A stretch of 64,000 nt of DNA from NCBI GenBank assembly GCA_002786225.1, contig PEQN01000001.1, positions 62,001 through 126,000 of the forward strand, read 5' to 3'. Source of the stretch: Leptospira sp. Lineage in GTDB: Bacteria; Spirochaetota; Leptospiria; Leptospirales; Leptospiraceae. Of this stretch, positions 26,816 through 36,085 are shown one piece after another (position 1 is the stretch's first letter; each line of letters begins with the position of its first letter). The position numbers were made by a program, and so were the translations under genes. The notes under the pieces were generated by a model. It ran no database searches. It was not told the origin of the DNA and saw nothing but the letters and a program-made list of their open reading frames with translations.

Positions 26816-28264
26816 TTAATCTCCCATATTGTTTAAAAATATACCATGAAATCCGAATGGAACTACATAGGGAAGCTTGGCTCTGCCCATTTCCTCAAAG
26901 GACTCCGCATTGAGTATGAGTAAGTAGGATGATTCAGATTTGCCATCAAGAACTACCGAAAGTAAAACTCCCTCTTCTTCTAAATCTGAGTGAGGTTTTG
27001 GAACAAAAATGGGCTCTGTAGGATAAGATCCATCTTCAAACCAAATTTTATATTCACCAGTTTCCATATTCACTTTCACCAGCTGATTATTAAAATCATT
27101 GGTCTTATTTTTATTATTTGTTACGCCATAACCATACTGATACTTTTTCATATAGAAATTGGGATTGATAATTGGCATTTCTAAACCACAATCCGAAACA
27201 ACTTTATAATTAGATGAATTCGCTTTGAGATCTAATTTGTATCTGCGTAGTTCTCCCGTTAAAATATTTCCACCATTTTCCGAATGAATTCTATTTAGGT
27301 AAAATTGATTGATGATTTCCATATCATTATAAACGGGAAGATCAAGAATAATGGAATCATCTAATTCATAAGCATTCATATGATGAAATGTAAAAAAAGT
27401 ATCTGTTGAAAACTTTTCAACAGTCTTTCCAGTTCTTTTATCTACTACAATAAATTTGGTTCCTAAGGTTTGTTTCCAATCAAAAGCTTCAATTAAAGAT
27501 GAACCCGTGATGCCCATAGTGACCATTTTTAAAAGATCTAAAACAAGTGGATGTTCTGTTAGAATAATATAATTTTCTGTAGTTATAAAACTATGCATAT
27601 AAGCTGCATGCTCAGTATGAATCTTCGCTATGGGAACTCTAGTTCTGGTTCCATCTGGAATTTTGAATACAACATAATGTGTTCCAAGTAAGTCGATTTC
27701 AATTCCAAAATTCCATACAACTTTATTCTTTCTATCTTCTTGGGGATGCGGTGAATTGATTACAAGGTTTAGTTTATCATCATATTTGAATTCACCTTCT
27801 GTGTCTATATTACCCTTTTGAATCGATACTGGAACAGGAACATCTGCAATAGCTACAAAATGATCCTTTAATTTCATAAAATTTATTGAAGCATTATCAC
27901 CGAACTGAGTGTTAGGGAGAAGGCTTACAAAAATTTTCTCAAAGATATTTCGATCTGGAACAGTTGCAAATTCTGAGTAAGTTATCTTATTCTCTTTGGT
28001 AGATTTGTCGTAATCCTTACTTTTTAAGAATTTTCCTGAACTGAAGATCCCATCTTTAGTAAATTGGATAGAATGAATTTTAGCAAGCCCATCAAAGAAG
28101 TGATTCATCTTTTCCGAACCCAATTCATAAAGCCCGGGACCATTTCTATAAAGATTTCCTTGCAACCAATCAGGCAGTTTTCTTCCTGTATATTCCACTG
28201 AATAGTTATCCCATTCTACTTTTTGAGATTGAAAACCGAACCGAAAATCTTTCAAATGATCCAC
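26816..28264 (-). CDS. Carotenoid cleavage oxygenase (RPE65/CCD family)
   Basis: 482 residues, the normal length. The four iron-binding histidines of the seven-bladed propeller are in recognisable contexts: SPHPQED, YMHSFITTENYIILTEHP, FTFHHMNAYE and PFGFHGIF. N-terminal LPDWLQGNLYRNGPGLYE is the family hallmark. These non-haem iron enzymes cleave a carbon-carbon double bond of carotenoids, apocarotenoids or stilbene-like compounds with O2. The partner gene downstream encodes a desaturase-like flavoprotein, so the pair may make an apocarotenoid. No carotenoid synthesis genes (crtB, crtE) are in this window. Confidence 0.93.
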   Translation of the reverse strand: MDHLKDFRFGFQSQKVEWDNYSVEYTGRKLPDWLQGNLYRNGPGLYELGSEKMNHFFDGLAKIHSIQFTKDGIFSSGKFLKSKDYDKSTKENKITYSEFATVPDRNIFEKIFVSLLPNTQFGDNASINFMKLKDHFVAIADVPVPVSIQKGNIDTEGEFKYDDKLNLVINSPHPQEDRKNKVVWNFGIEIDLLGTHYVVFKIPDGTRTRVPIAKIHTEHAAYMHSFITTENYIILTEHPLVLDLLKMVTMGITGSSLIEAFDWKQTLGTKFIVVDKRTGKTVEKFSTDTFFTFHHMNAYELDDSIILDLPVYNDMEIINQFYLNRIHSENGGNILTGELRRYKLDLKANSSNYKVVSDCGLEMPIINPNFYMKKYQYGYGVTNNKNKTNDFNNQLVKVNMETGEYKIWFEDGSYPTEPIFVPKPHSDLEEEGVLLSVVLDGKSESSYLLILNAESFEEMGRAKLPYVVPFGFHGIFLNNMGD

Positions 28265-28338
28265 CTTTTAAATGTTAAAATGCTTTAACTAACTTACTTT
28301 AGATTAAATGAAATCTTTAGCAAGCAATAAAAAATCTT

Positions 28339-29337
28339 CTACCAACTACTGGAACTTCCACCACCACCAAAACTACCTCCACCACCACTTGAGCTAGAGC
28401 TAGAACTGGAAGAACTAAATCCACCGCCACCACTGCTACTCCAACTACTACTCGAACCATTTCCAGATGATGTGGAAAATTGATTCATCTTTGCTCGACC
28501 CCAGGGTGTTATCAAAGCAAATACCTTCCAAATTAACATAGTTGATGCGTAGGTTAAGAAAATCGGGATTCCAAAACGTATACCATAAACAGCACATGGA
28601 AAGATTGTCCAGAAAGGAACTAAAAAGATTGCTATAAACCAACCAACATAAGGAGTAAAAGCAGCAATATAAGTAAAGATTCCAACAACAAACAAAAAGA
28701 AAATGGTAATAAATAATTTAAGCAACCAAGGTAAGTCTGATTCATAGGGCATATCATCTAATATAGATAAGGGACCAAGATTTTCGAATTGCCTTTCATT
28801 GGAAGATGCATAGTATTCTAAATTGGGATTATAGAAATCTGCTTCCTCATTGCTATAAGATTTTTCTATTGCTTTAGAGATTGCCTCAAGTCCTTCTTGG
28901 ATTCCTTGCTCATAATTTTGATTTTTAAAATTTGGTTTTAATTTATGATCAAGAATTCTTCTACAGATTACATCTGGAAGATCTGCTTCCAAACCATAAC
29001 CTACTTCTATCCTCATCTTTCTATCATCGATAGCAATTAACATAAGAACACCATTGTCCTTGCCTTTCTGTCCAAGCTTCCAGGATTCAGCAACTTTCAA
29101 GCTATACTCTTCTAAAATTTCCCCACCTAGATTTGGAATAATTAAAACAGCTATTTGGTTACTTGTTTTTTTCTCATGATCAATTAAGATTGTCTCCATG
29201 TAGTTACGGAATCCAGGTTCTGTTACCTCTGCTAAATCAATAAATCTACCTTGCAACCTTGGAACATCCAAGGTATAAATACTTGTAGTAAGGAAAAAAA
29301 AGAGGGCTAGCCCAAGAATTCGAATTTTGTTTTTCAT
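28339..29337 (-). CDS. TPM-domain membrane protein (YgcG type) with Ser/Gly-rich tail
   Basis: 332 residues. A signal peptide (LGLALFFFLTTSIYT) is followed by a TPM domain (about 35-165; SNQIAVLIIPNLGG, GVLMLIAIDDRKMRIEVGYGLE), which faces outside the cytoplasm. Two or three membrane helices (about 205-285) come next. The tail (about 295-332) is made almost only of Ser and Gly with a final Trp, as is usual in this family. The role is unclear; related domains have been linked to photosystem repair in plants and to membrane protein quality control. It is transcribed alone. Confidence 0.85.
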   Translation of the reverse strand: MKNKIRILGLALFFFLTTSIYTLDVPRLQGRFIDLAEVTEPGFRNYMETILIDHEKKTSNQIAVLIIPNLGGEILEEYSLKVAESWKLGQKGKDNGVLMLIAIDDRKMRIEVGYGLEADLPDVICRRILDHKLKPNFKNQNYEQGIQEGLEAISKAIEKSYSNEEADFYNPNLEYYASSNERQFENLGPLSILDDMPYESDLPWLLKLFITIFFLFVVGIFTYIAAFTPYVGWFIAIFLVPFWTIFPCAVYGIRFGIPIFLTYASTMLIWKVFALITPWGRAKMNQFSTSSGNGSSSSWSSSGGGGFSSSSSSSSSSGGGGSFGGGGSSSSW

Positions 29338-29538
29338 AGAATCATATCCTTAGTCAATGCCTATCATTCATCCCTAAGCAGAACTTTCATACTATAAATC
29401 CAATTGATTCGAAATCAATAGTTTTTTTGAAAATATTCTCTTGTCAAAACTCGTAATCATGTGTTTTCTTACAAAGTCTATTGATTCTATCATAAAATGC
29501 ATTGATTCAATAATCGTTACAATTTAGGAGCAAAAGCA

Positions 29539-31086
29539 TTGGAAGCAATCTTGTCTTGGATACTCAATCAACCTTTTTATTCGATTCTCATCCTTATTTT
29601 ATTCTATTTAGTGATTCTTTTCATTTTAGATATTAGCCAAACCAAACATACCATTATCCATAACTTCCCTGTGGTTGGGCACCTTCGTTATTTTCTTGAG
29701 ATGATAGGTCCTGAGCTGAGACAATATTGGGTCGCAAATGATAAGGAAGAGAAACCTTTTGACAGAACAGAAAGACGATGGATCTACGCTACTGCTAAAG
29801 GTCAAAATTCCAATTTTGGATTTGGAACAACAGAACAACAATACGAACCTGGATATCCCATCATAAAACACAAAGCCTTCCCTTTTCCAGAACATAAGGC
29901 CTTCCATATAAACAATGATCCAAGTTGTATTCCATCAATCAAAGTTATGGGTGAATTCAATAAGAGAAAATTCCCTTTTCGTCCTTATTCAATTGTAAAT
30001 ATTTCAGCCATGTCTTATGGTTCCTTAAGTAAAAATGCAGTCATGGCTCTGAACAAAGGAGCATTACTAGCAGGAGCCTTTCATAATACAGGAGAAGGTG
30101 GATTGTCACCGTACCATTTGAACGGATCAGATGTAGTGTGGCAGATTGGGACAGGATATTTTGGTGCAAGAGATGCGAATGGTAGATTCAATATACAAGT
30201 TCTGAAAGATAAAGTGGAAGCACATCCCTTCATTCGTGCGATCGAAATCAAACTTTCCCAAGGCGCCAAACCAGGGAAAGGTGGAATTCTACCTGGAGTG
30301 AAAGTTAATTCTGAAATAGCTCGCATAAGACATGTGGAGATAGGCAAAGATTGCATCTCTCCCAATTCTCATTCAGAATTTAGCAATGTAAAAGAATTAA
30401 TTGATTTCATAGAATTGATTGCCCGTGAAACAGGTCTACCTGTCGGAATTAAAAGTGCTGTGGGAGAAATTGAATTCTGGGAAGAACTAGGCAAAGAAAT
30501 GAAAAAACAAAATCGAGGTCCTGACTTTATTGCTATCGATGGCGGTGAAGGCGGAACAGGAGCCGCACCTCTTACCTACGCAGACCATGTATCCTTACCT
30601 TTCAAAATCGGATTTCAAAGAGTCTACACCACCTTCCAAAAGTTAGGCATAACAAATAGAATTGTTTGGATAGGAGCTGGTAAATTGGGATTTCCAGACA
30701 GAGCTGTATTAGCTTTGGCTATGGGTTGCGATTTAATCTATATAGCTAGAGAAGCTATGCTTTCTATAGGTTGTATCCAAGCAGAGAAATGCCATACAGA
30801 TCATTGCCCAGCAGGTGTCGCAACTCAGAATTGGTGGTTGCAAAAAGGTCTTAATCCTACAGATAAATCTGTGCGAGCTGGGAAATATATCCAAGGTTTT
30901 CGTAAAGAACTTATTTCCTTAGCCCATTCCTGTGGTCACGAACACCCTGCTCAGTTCACAGGAAAAGATATTGAAATTTCTGTTGGAATGAACAAGTTCA
31001 TTACCTTAGAGGAACAACTTGGTTATAGTAAAGAACCAACTTCATTTACCAAAATGGAAGACTATGCTAAATTTCCAACACGCTGA
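29539..31086 (+). CDS. FMN-binding glutamate-synthase-family protein, membrane anchored
   Basis: 515 residues from a TTG start with GGAG eight bases upstream. A single N-terminal helix (FYSILILILFYLVILFILDI) is followed by a glutamate-synthase central/FMN domain: SAMSYGSLSKNAVMALNKGA, GEGGLSPYHL, GGEGGTGAAP and the iron-sulfur-type cysteine cluster CIQAEKCHTDHCPAGVATQ. Stand-alone members of this group are not complete GOGATs, since they lack the glutaminase domain, and their physiological substrate is unknown. The gene is monocistronic and faces a lipoprotein gene. Confidence 0.88.
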   Translation: MEAILSWILNQPFYSILILILFYLVILFILDISQTKHTIIHNFPVVGHLRYFLEMIGPELRQYWVANDKEEKPFDRTERRWIYATAKGQNSNFGFGTTEQQYEPGYPIIKHKAFPFPEHKAFHINNDPSCIPSIKVMGEFNKRKFPFRPYSIVNISAMSYGSLSKNAVMALNKGALLAGAFHNTGEGGLSPYHLNGSDVVWQIGTGYFGARDANGRFNIQVLKDKVEAHPFIRAIEIKLSQGAKPGKGGILPGVKVNSEIARIRHVEIGKDCISPNSHSEFSNVKELIDFIELIARETGLPVGIKSAVGEIEFWEELGKEMKKQNRGPDFIAIDGGEGGTGAAPLTYADHVSLPFKIGFQRVYTTFQKLGITNRIVWIGAGKLGFPDRAVLALAMGCDLIYIAREAMLSIGCIQAEKCHTDHCPAGVATQNWWLQKGLNPTDKSVRAGKYIQGFRKELISLAHSCGHEHPAQFTGKDIEISVGMNKFITLEEQLGYSKEPTSFTKMEDYAKFPTR

Positions 31087-31169
31087 TTTTAATTCAATGC
31101 ATGAAATTAAACCGCTTGCAATTATCTCCCTGGTAACGCCTATCAGTCAAAATTACAATAGAAGCAAAT

Positions 31170-31532
31170 TTATTTGTAAGTATAACCAGAAACAGTACAA
31201 GACACAGGGGTTATAACAAGGGTAAAGGGAGGGAAAATAAACCACCATGGATTGCAAGATGTATCAGTAATCATATGCTTAGATGCTTTTTCCTTTCGAG
31301 CTGCCAAGGTGAAATCATTCACCGTGTTGTCTAAGCTTGCTTTATCATGAAGTTCATAAGCTACTATCAGTAGGTTTATACCTAAATTGGTTGTAGATTG
31401 AAACGTCGCAGGTTTACCGTCTGGTGTATCTATATTGGAAAATCTCTTAGCCGATTTTGTACTCGTACAATTTGTTACAAATATAAGGATACATAAAAAA
31501 TTGAAGCTAAATATTTTGAATAGTATTTTCAT
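31170..31532 (-). CDS. Small putative lipoprotein
   Basis: 120 residues. The signal FNFLCILIFVTNC ends in a loose lipobox with Cys22 lipidated and a Thr/Ser/Lys-rich stretch after it. The mature part has two cysteines (TSCNPWW and VSCTVSG) flanking an aromatic hydrophobic patch (WWFIFPPFTLVI) near the C terminus, perhaps joined by a disulfide. I do not recognise the family. It is probably envelope located. Confidence 0.7.
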   Translation of the reverse strand: MKILFKIFSFNFLCILIFVTNCTSTKSAKRFSNIDTPDGKPATFQSTTNLGINLLIVAYELHDKASLDNTVNDFTLAARKEKASKHMITDTSCNPWWFIFPPFTLVITPVSCTVSGYTYK

Positions 31533-31686
31533 TATTTATATTCCATTAATAAGATTTTTCTAAAACAATCCTTTAGAAAGATAATTTTAGTTATAGCTAA
31601 CTATTTTTATTTAATAAAATCAACTAGATCTTTTAATCATAATGACTGCTTGGATTTGTCAACGGGATTTCAGAAAAATCAACACA

Positions 31687-32601
31687 TCATACTTGACCTG
31701 GAAAATCCCCAGGCTTCGTCTTCCAACGTCTATGCACCCAAAAATACTGACCTGGTGTCTTACGAACTTCTTCCTCTAAAGTTTTGGTCCAAAGCTCTGT
31801 ATAATGTCGGATCGCTTGTTCTTTATCTGGAAATTTAATTTTATCAATATATCCTAAATCAATAATGTTAGCATGAACTTTTTTGTCATTGATTCCTCTG
31901 AGAAAGCTCAATAGAACCATTTTAGCGTCTGTTAGATAAGCCATAGTAACAGGCCCTTGAAATGTAGAAGCTGGACGATTGAAAAAATTTACAAAAATTC
32001 CACTCTTCCCAGCATTTTGATCTGCGCCAAATCCAACCCATTTTCCTTTTTTTAATCCTCGAAATACGGGACTTGCCGCTTCTTCCATAGGAACGAGAAT
32101 AACACCTGACTTGGCTCGAATTTTTTTGTACCAAGCATCTACCAATTTATTTCTAATTTTCTTATAGATACCTATTGCTTGGTGACGAATTCCTAGCCAG
32201 TGAACTAACATTTCCCAGGTGCCAAAATGTCCCGATATCATTACAACCCCTATACCAGACTTAGTAATTTCAGCTTCAATTTTTTCTGAATCATTATCCC
32301 AGGTTAAATATTTATTCATCCATTTTTCATCTACACGGCTTGTGAACAAAGAGTCCGCTAATAATTCACCTAGATAAATTATATGATCCTCTAATATTTT
32401 TTCTCTTTCTGATTCAGATAAATTTGGAAATGCATGTTTAAGATTATCTCGTGCAATTTTTATTTTGCTTCCAGCTAGTGGACGAATCAAGCGAACTATT
32501 CCTCTTCCTAGGGCTAGACATGCTTCATAGGAAAGAAAACGAAAAGGTAGATAGATAATTTGTAAAAAGATAAATCCAATAATGTGTTCAATTTTTTTCA
32601 T
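31687..32601 (-). CDS. LpxL/HtrB-like lipid A acyltransferase
   Basis: 304 residues, the usual size. One N-terminal membrane anchor, then the acyltransferase HxxxxE motif in SGHFGTWE, and the downstream signatures GADQNAGKSGIFVNFFNRPA and YFWVHRRWKTKPG, which are highly typical of LpxL/LpxM enzymes. It transfers a secondary acyl chain to lipid A on the inner membrane, consistent with a lipopolysaccharide-bearing spirochaete. It is transcribed away from the SDR gene that starts at 32679; the shared 77-base gap holds both promoters. Confidence 0.92.
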   Translation of the reverse strand: MKKIEHIIGFIFLQIIYLPFRFLSYEACLALGRGIVRLIRPLAGSKIKIARDNLKHAFPNLSESEREKILEDHIIYLGELLADSLFTSRVDEKWMNKYLTWDNDSEKIEAEITKSGIGVVMISGHFGTWEMLVHWLGIRHQAIGIYKKIRNKLVDAWYKKIRAKSGVILVPMEEAASPVFRGLKKGKWVGFGADQNAGKSGIFVNFFNRPASTFQGPVTMAYLTDAKMVLLSFLRGINDKKVHANIIDLGYIDKIKFPDKEQAIRHYTELWTKTLEEEVRKTPGQYFWVHRRWKTKPGDFPGQV

Positions 32602-32678
32602 GTCAAAATTCCAAAATAACTATTCTGATTCATCATCTAAGAGATGATTTCATTTTATCTTAAGTCTAAGATTGTAAT

Positions 32679-33542
32679 ATGGCAATTGATTTAAAGAATA
32701 AAACAATATTAATTACTGGCGCAAGCGATGGAATCGGTAAAAATACAGCATTCAAACTAGCAAGTATGGGTGCGAACCTGATTCTAGTAGGTAGAAATGA
32801 AGAAAAAACAAGAAAAGTTTTAGAACAAGTTAAATCACTTTCCAATTCAACTGCAACACATCTGGTTTTCTTGTCGGACCTTTCACTTTCAAGTCAAGTA
32901 AAGAAATTGGCTGAAGAAATCAAAAAAAATACCAAAAAGATAGATGTTCTTTTTAATAACGCTGGTGCATTCTTCCAAGAAAAATCAATCACTGCTGAAG
33001 GTCTAGAATCTACATTTGCTCTCAACCACCTCAATTATTTTTTATTAACACATCATTTACTGGATCTACTTCTCAAAGCTGAATCGCCCAGAATAGTAAA
33101 TACAGCTAGTCAGGCACATGTTGGAGTAGATATTGATTTCGACAATCTACAAGGAGAAAGGAGCTATAGTGGTTGGAAAGCGTACCAAATGTCCAAACTT
33201 GAAAATATTTTATTTTCATATGAATTAGCCGAGAGACTAAAGAATTCTAACATAACTGTGAATAGTTTTCATCCTGGTTTTGTAGATACCAATTTTGGTG
33301 AAAACAATGGCGGTTTTTTTGGAAATATTCTTAAAATAGCCAAAAAACTTATTGCCATCAATGAAGATAAAGGCTCCGAAACTAGTACTTATCTTTGTTC
33401 ATCTCCGGAAGTGGAGGGTATAAGTGGAAAATATTTTGACAAATGCAAAGTAAAGACTAGTTCAGCTCAATCTAGAAATGTAGAAACAAGAAAGAAACTA
33501 TGGATGGTCACTGAAGAAATTTTGAAAAAATATCTTACGTAA
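32679..33542 (+). CDS. Short-chain dehydrogenase/reductase
   Basis: 287 residues. A Rossmann fold with TGASDGIGKNTA for cofactor binding, NNAGAF, a catalytic Ser in NTASQAHVG and the YQMSK catalytic pair. The Arg in LVGRNEEK just after strand two suggests NADP(H). Length and the HPGFVDTNFGENN segment resemble retinol-dehydrogenase-like SDRs acting on lipophilic alcohols or aldehydes. The substrate is unknown. It may be of interest with the carotenoid oxygenase 5 kb away, but the genes are not linked in one operon. Confidence 0.9.
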   Translation: MAIDLKNKTILITGASDGIGKNTAFKLASMGANLILVGRNEEKTRKVLEQVKSLSNSTATHLVFLSDLSLSSQVKKLAEEIKKNTKKIDVLFNNAGAFFQEKSITAEGLESTFALNHLNYFLLTHHLLDLLLKAESPRIVNTASQAHVGVDIDFDNLQGERSYSGWKAYQMSKLENILFSYELAERLKNSNITVNSFHPGFVDTNFGENNGGFFGNILKIAKKLIAINEDKGSETSTYLCSSPEVEGISGKYFDKCKVKTSSAQSRNVETRKKLWMVTEEILKKYLT

Positions 33543-33599
33543 ATTTTTTTAAAATCTTCACCATTCATTTTAACATTATATTGAAAAATTAATTTGCAA

Positions 33600-34073
33600 T
33601 TAAATCATCCCAGATCCGACAAAAGCACAGGCAATTGCATCCCAAGAATCATCATGTCCTTTTGCATCAAGCCCAAGAAGGAGTTGAATAGATCTTCGAA
33701 TCGCTTTCTTATCTGCTGACCCTGAAGCTGAAACTCCTTTTTTGATTTGATTTGCTGTTAATTCATAGATGGGAATAGAGTGTTGCCCAAGAATTAGCAA
33801 GATAACTCCCCTAGCTTCATAGACCATCTGAGCTGTTTTTTTATTTTTTGAGAAAAACAAATTTTCAACACAGGCTCTTTCTGGTTTGTGAACTAAAATG
33901 AGTCTCTCAAGTTCAGAATAAATTATTTTTAGATTATCAGGAGATTTTGTTTTGGCAGGAACTTCAATTGTTCCATATTCTAGGATTTCTGGTCTAGATC
34001 TTAGTGTTGTGTTTTTCTTGATGAAAGCAAAGCCAAGGCGGTGGGAACCTGGATCGATTCCCATTACAATCAT
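33600..34073 (-). CDS. ruvC: Crossover junction endodeoxyribonuclease RuvC
   Basis: 157 residues. Acidic catalytic residues are in place: GIDPGSHRLGFA (Asp7), CVENLFF (Glu) and GHDDSWDAIACA (the final acidic pair). KNKKTAQMVYEARGVI is the usual junction-binding segment. It resolves Holliday junctions with RuvAB. It is the last gene of the leftward operon prfB - regulator - OmpA-like - yebC - ruvC; yebC next to ruvC is a common bacterial arrangement. Confidence 0.97.
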   Translation of the reverse strand: MIVMGIDPGSHRLGFAFIKKNTTLRSRPEILEYGTIEVPAKTKSPDNLKIIYSELERLILVHKPERACVENLFFSKNKKTAQMVYEARGVILLILGQHSIPIYELTANQIKKGVSASGSADKKAIRRSIQLLLGLDAKGHDDSWDAIACAFVGSGMI

Positions 34074-34101
34074 GATTCTATATTCCGTAAAATATTGAAA
34101 C

Positions 34102-34845
34102 TCAATCTAGTTCTAGTCCTTCTGCCATTTCAAAATTCGAGCTAACACTTTGTACGTCATCATTGGCTTCCAAATTATCTATTAGTTTAATAACCTTCTC
34201 TGCAATTTCTTTATCAGAAATTTCTACAGTTGTCATAGGTATAAACTTAACTTCAGATTCTTCTGTGGGTAATTCTTTAGAATTCAGTGCATTTTGAACA
34301 TCTTCATAAGCATCTGGTGAACAGGTAATTGAATAGATTCCATCCTCATTGGAAATATCATCTGCTCCAGCACCCACAGCTAACTCAAAAAGTTCTTCCT
34401 CTGAAATTAGATTGGATTTGAGAGTAATTAAACCTTTTCTCTCAAAAAGTCTTGAAACAGAACCAGGGTTACCCAAGGAACCACCTAATTTAGTTAATAT
34501 GCTTTTTATTTCTGGAGTTGTTCTTGATTTCTTATCAGTTAGAGCATCGACGAGAATACCAACTCCACCAGGAGCATAGCACTCATACAAAAATTCTTCA
34601 TAAACCTGACCTTCTAATCCACCAGTTCCTTTTTTGACAGCCCTCTCTATATTATCCTTAGGCATATTGGAACCCTTGGCTTTGGTAATAGCAAGTCTAA
34701 GGCGAGGATTAGCTTCGGGATCGCCCCCACCTTCTTTGGCTGCAACTGAAATCTCTTTGGCTATTTTTGTAAATATAGCTCCACGCTTAGCATCCAAGGC
34801 TCCTTTCTTTCTTCGAATAGTAGCCCATTTTGAATGTCCCGACAT
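34102..34845 (-). CDS. yebC: YebC/PmpR-family regulator or translation factor
   Basis: 247 residues. It opens with the family signature [22 protein letters not shown] and continues with [20 protein letters not shown] and [23 protein letters not shown]. YebC proteins bind DNA in some species and help ribosomes pass proline-rich stretches in others. The strong AGGAG before the start supports position 34845. Cotranscribed with ruvC, 28 bases apart. Confidence 0.96.
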   Translation of the reverse strand: MSGHSKWATIRRKKGALDAKRGAIFTKIAKEISVAAKEGGGDPEANPRLRLAITKAKGSNMPKDNIERAVKKGTGGLEGQVYEEFLYECYAPGGVGILVDALTDKKSRTTPEIKSILTKLGGSLGNPGSVSRLFERKGLITLKSNLISEEELFELAVGAGADDISNEDGIYSITCSPDAYEDVQNALNSKELPTEESEVKFIPMTTVEISDKEIAEKVIKLIDNLEANDDVQSVSSNFEMAEGLELD

Positions 34846-34898
34846 AGGTAACTCCTAATTATATTTCGATTCCAATTTGAAATTTCCCACTGCGGTGT

Positions 34899-36059
34899 CT
34901 ATTTGATTTCTAGAACTGTAAATTCAACTCTTCGATTTTTCATTCTACCTTCTTGGCTTGAATTACTTGCTACTGTATCTTTTTCCCCATAGCCTCTAGA
35001 TTCTAAGTTCGAAGAAGAAACACCTTTGGATATCAGATAATCATAAACAATTTTCGCTCTTTGCTCAGAAAGTTTTTGGTTATCTTCTTGGGTGCCTATC
35101 CAACAAGTATGACCAGCCACTCGTACAATAAGATCATCATGCTTAGTTAAAACCTTGGCTAGCTCATCTAGGGCAAATCTACCTTCGTTGGTAAGAATCT
35201 CTGTATTCCTAGAAAATGGAACTTGCAAATGATTCACAAAACTAATACTACTTTTTCTAGAATTAATATCATAGGATTTTCGTACAACAGGAGCAGCTTC
35301 CTTAGGATCCTTTAAATATTCAGATACTGAGGTTGGACCTTGGTCTTTTTTATTCGCATCTTCGTAGTTAGTTTTTTTATCCGAATTGCTTTCCGAATTT
35401 AAATTGCTAATTTCTTTTTCTTTTGAAGATTCTTTAGTTTGAGAACTTAGTTTAGAATCATTTGACAACTTATCATTTGGATCTAATTTCTCAATTGTTT
35501 CAAAACCTTGCTCTTCTTCGACATCAGCCGAAGGATTGCCTTTGGGTCTGCAGACACTCCAAGTTATTCCTAGCAATAAGAGTAAAAATAATACTATCAA
35601 TCCAATCCGAATCATTCTTTGTTTCCTTTTATCTTCAAGTTCATCTATATCGCTTACATTAGATTTATGGTATTCAACTAAGCCTCTATAATCTGCTGCA
35701 TCGTCTTCAGTGTCCTGAATATCGGAACGAGAATCATCTGAATAAAATGAGGACTCAGCTTTGGCTTTATTCTTTTTAGAAGGTGCAGCATGAAGAGCTG
35801 CAAATCTTCTCACTTCCTTTCGAATGTATTCATCAGCTTCTGGGGTGAAGATGTAATTATCCCGAATAAACTTCATAGTTTTCTTTTCTATGGAAGTATA
35901 TTCCTTTCCATCGGAAAGTGCTAAGAATAATTTTTCAGCAAGTTTAATTCCGATTACTGGTTTGCCATCTGGAGTGGTAGGCTTTGCTTTCTTGACAACA
36001 TCAAGCATGCCTTTATCGTAATTTTTGCCATCGATTTGTTTGTAATAAGTGCCGGTCAT
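34899..36059 (-). CDS. OmpA-domain protein with single membrane anchor
   Basis: 386 residues. A charged cytoplasmic N-terminal part of about 165 residues, one membrane helix (IGLIVLFLLLLLGITWSVC, about 168-186), a Ser/Lys/Asn-rich linker, and a C-terminal OmpA domain (about 275-386; VAGHTCWIGTQEDNQKLSEQRA, ESRGYGEKD, RMKNRRVEF) that should bind peptidoglycan. The topology, helix in the middle and OmpA domain outside, fits a MotB-like or cell-envelope tether, but no MotB plug segment is seen. It lies in the operon with the AAA+ regulator. Confidence 0.85.
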   Translation of the reverse strand: MTGTYYKQIDGKNYDKGMLDVVKKAKPTTPDGKPVIGIKLAEKLFLALSDGKEYTSIEKKTMKFIRDNYIFTPEADEYIRKEVRRFAALHAAPSKKNKAKAESSFYSDDSRSDIQDTEDDAADYRGLVEYHKSNVSDIDELEDKRKQRMIRIGLIVLFLLLLLGITWSVCRPKGNPSADVEEEQGFETIEKLDPNDKLSNDSKLSSQTKESSKEKEISNLNSESNSDKKTNYEDANKKDQGPTSVSEYLKDPKEAAPVVRKSYDINSRKSSISFVNHLQVPFSRNTEILTNEGRFALDELAKVLTKHDDLIVRVAGHTCWIGTQEDNQKLSEQRAKIVYDYLISKGVSSSNLESRGYGEKDTVASNSSQEGRMKNRRVEFTVLEIK

Positions 36060-36085
36060 AAGGTTTCTTTATTTTAGGGTAAAGC

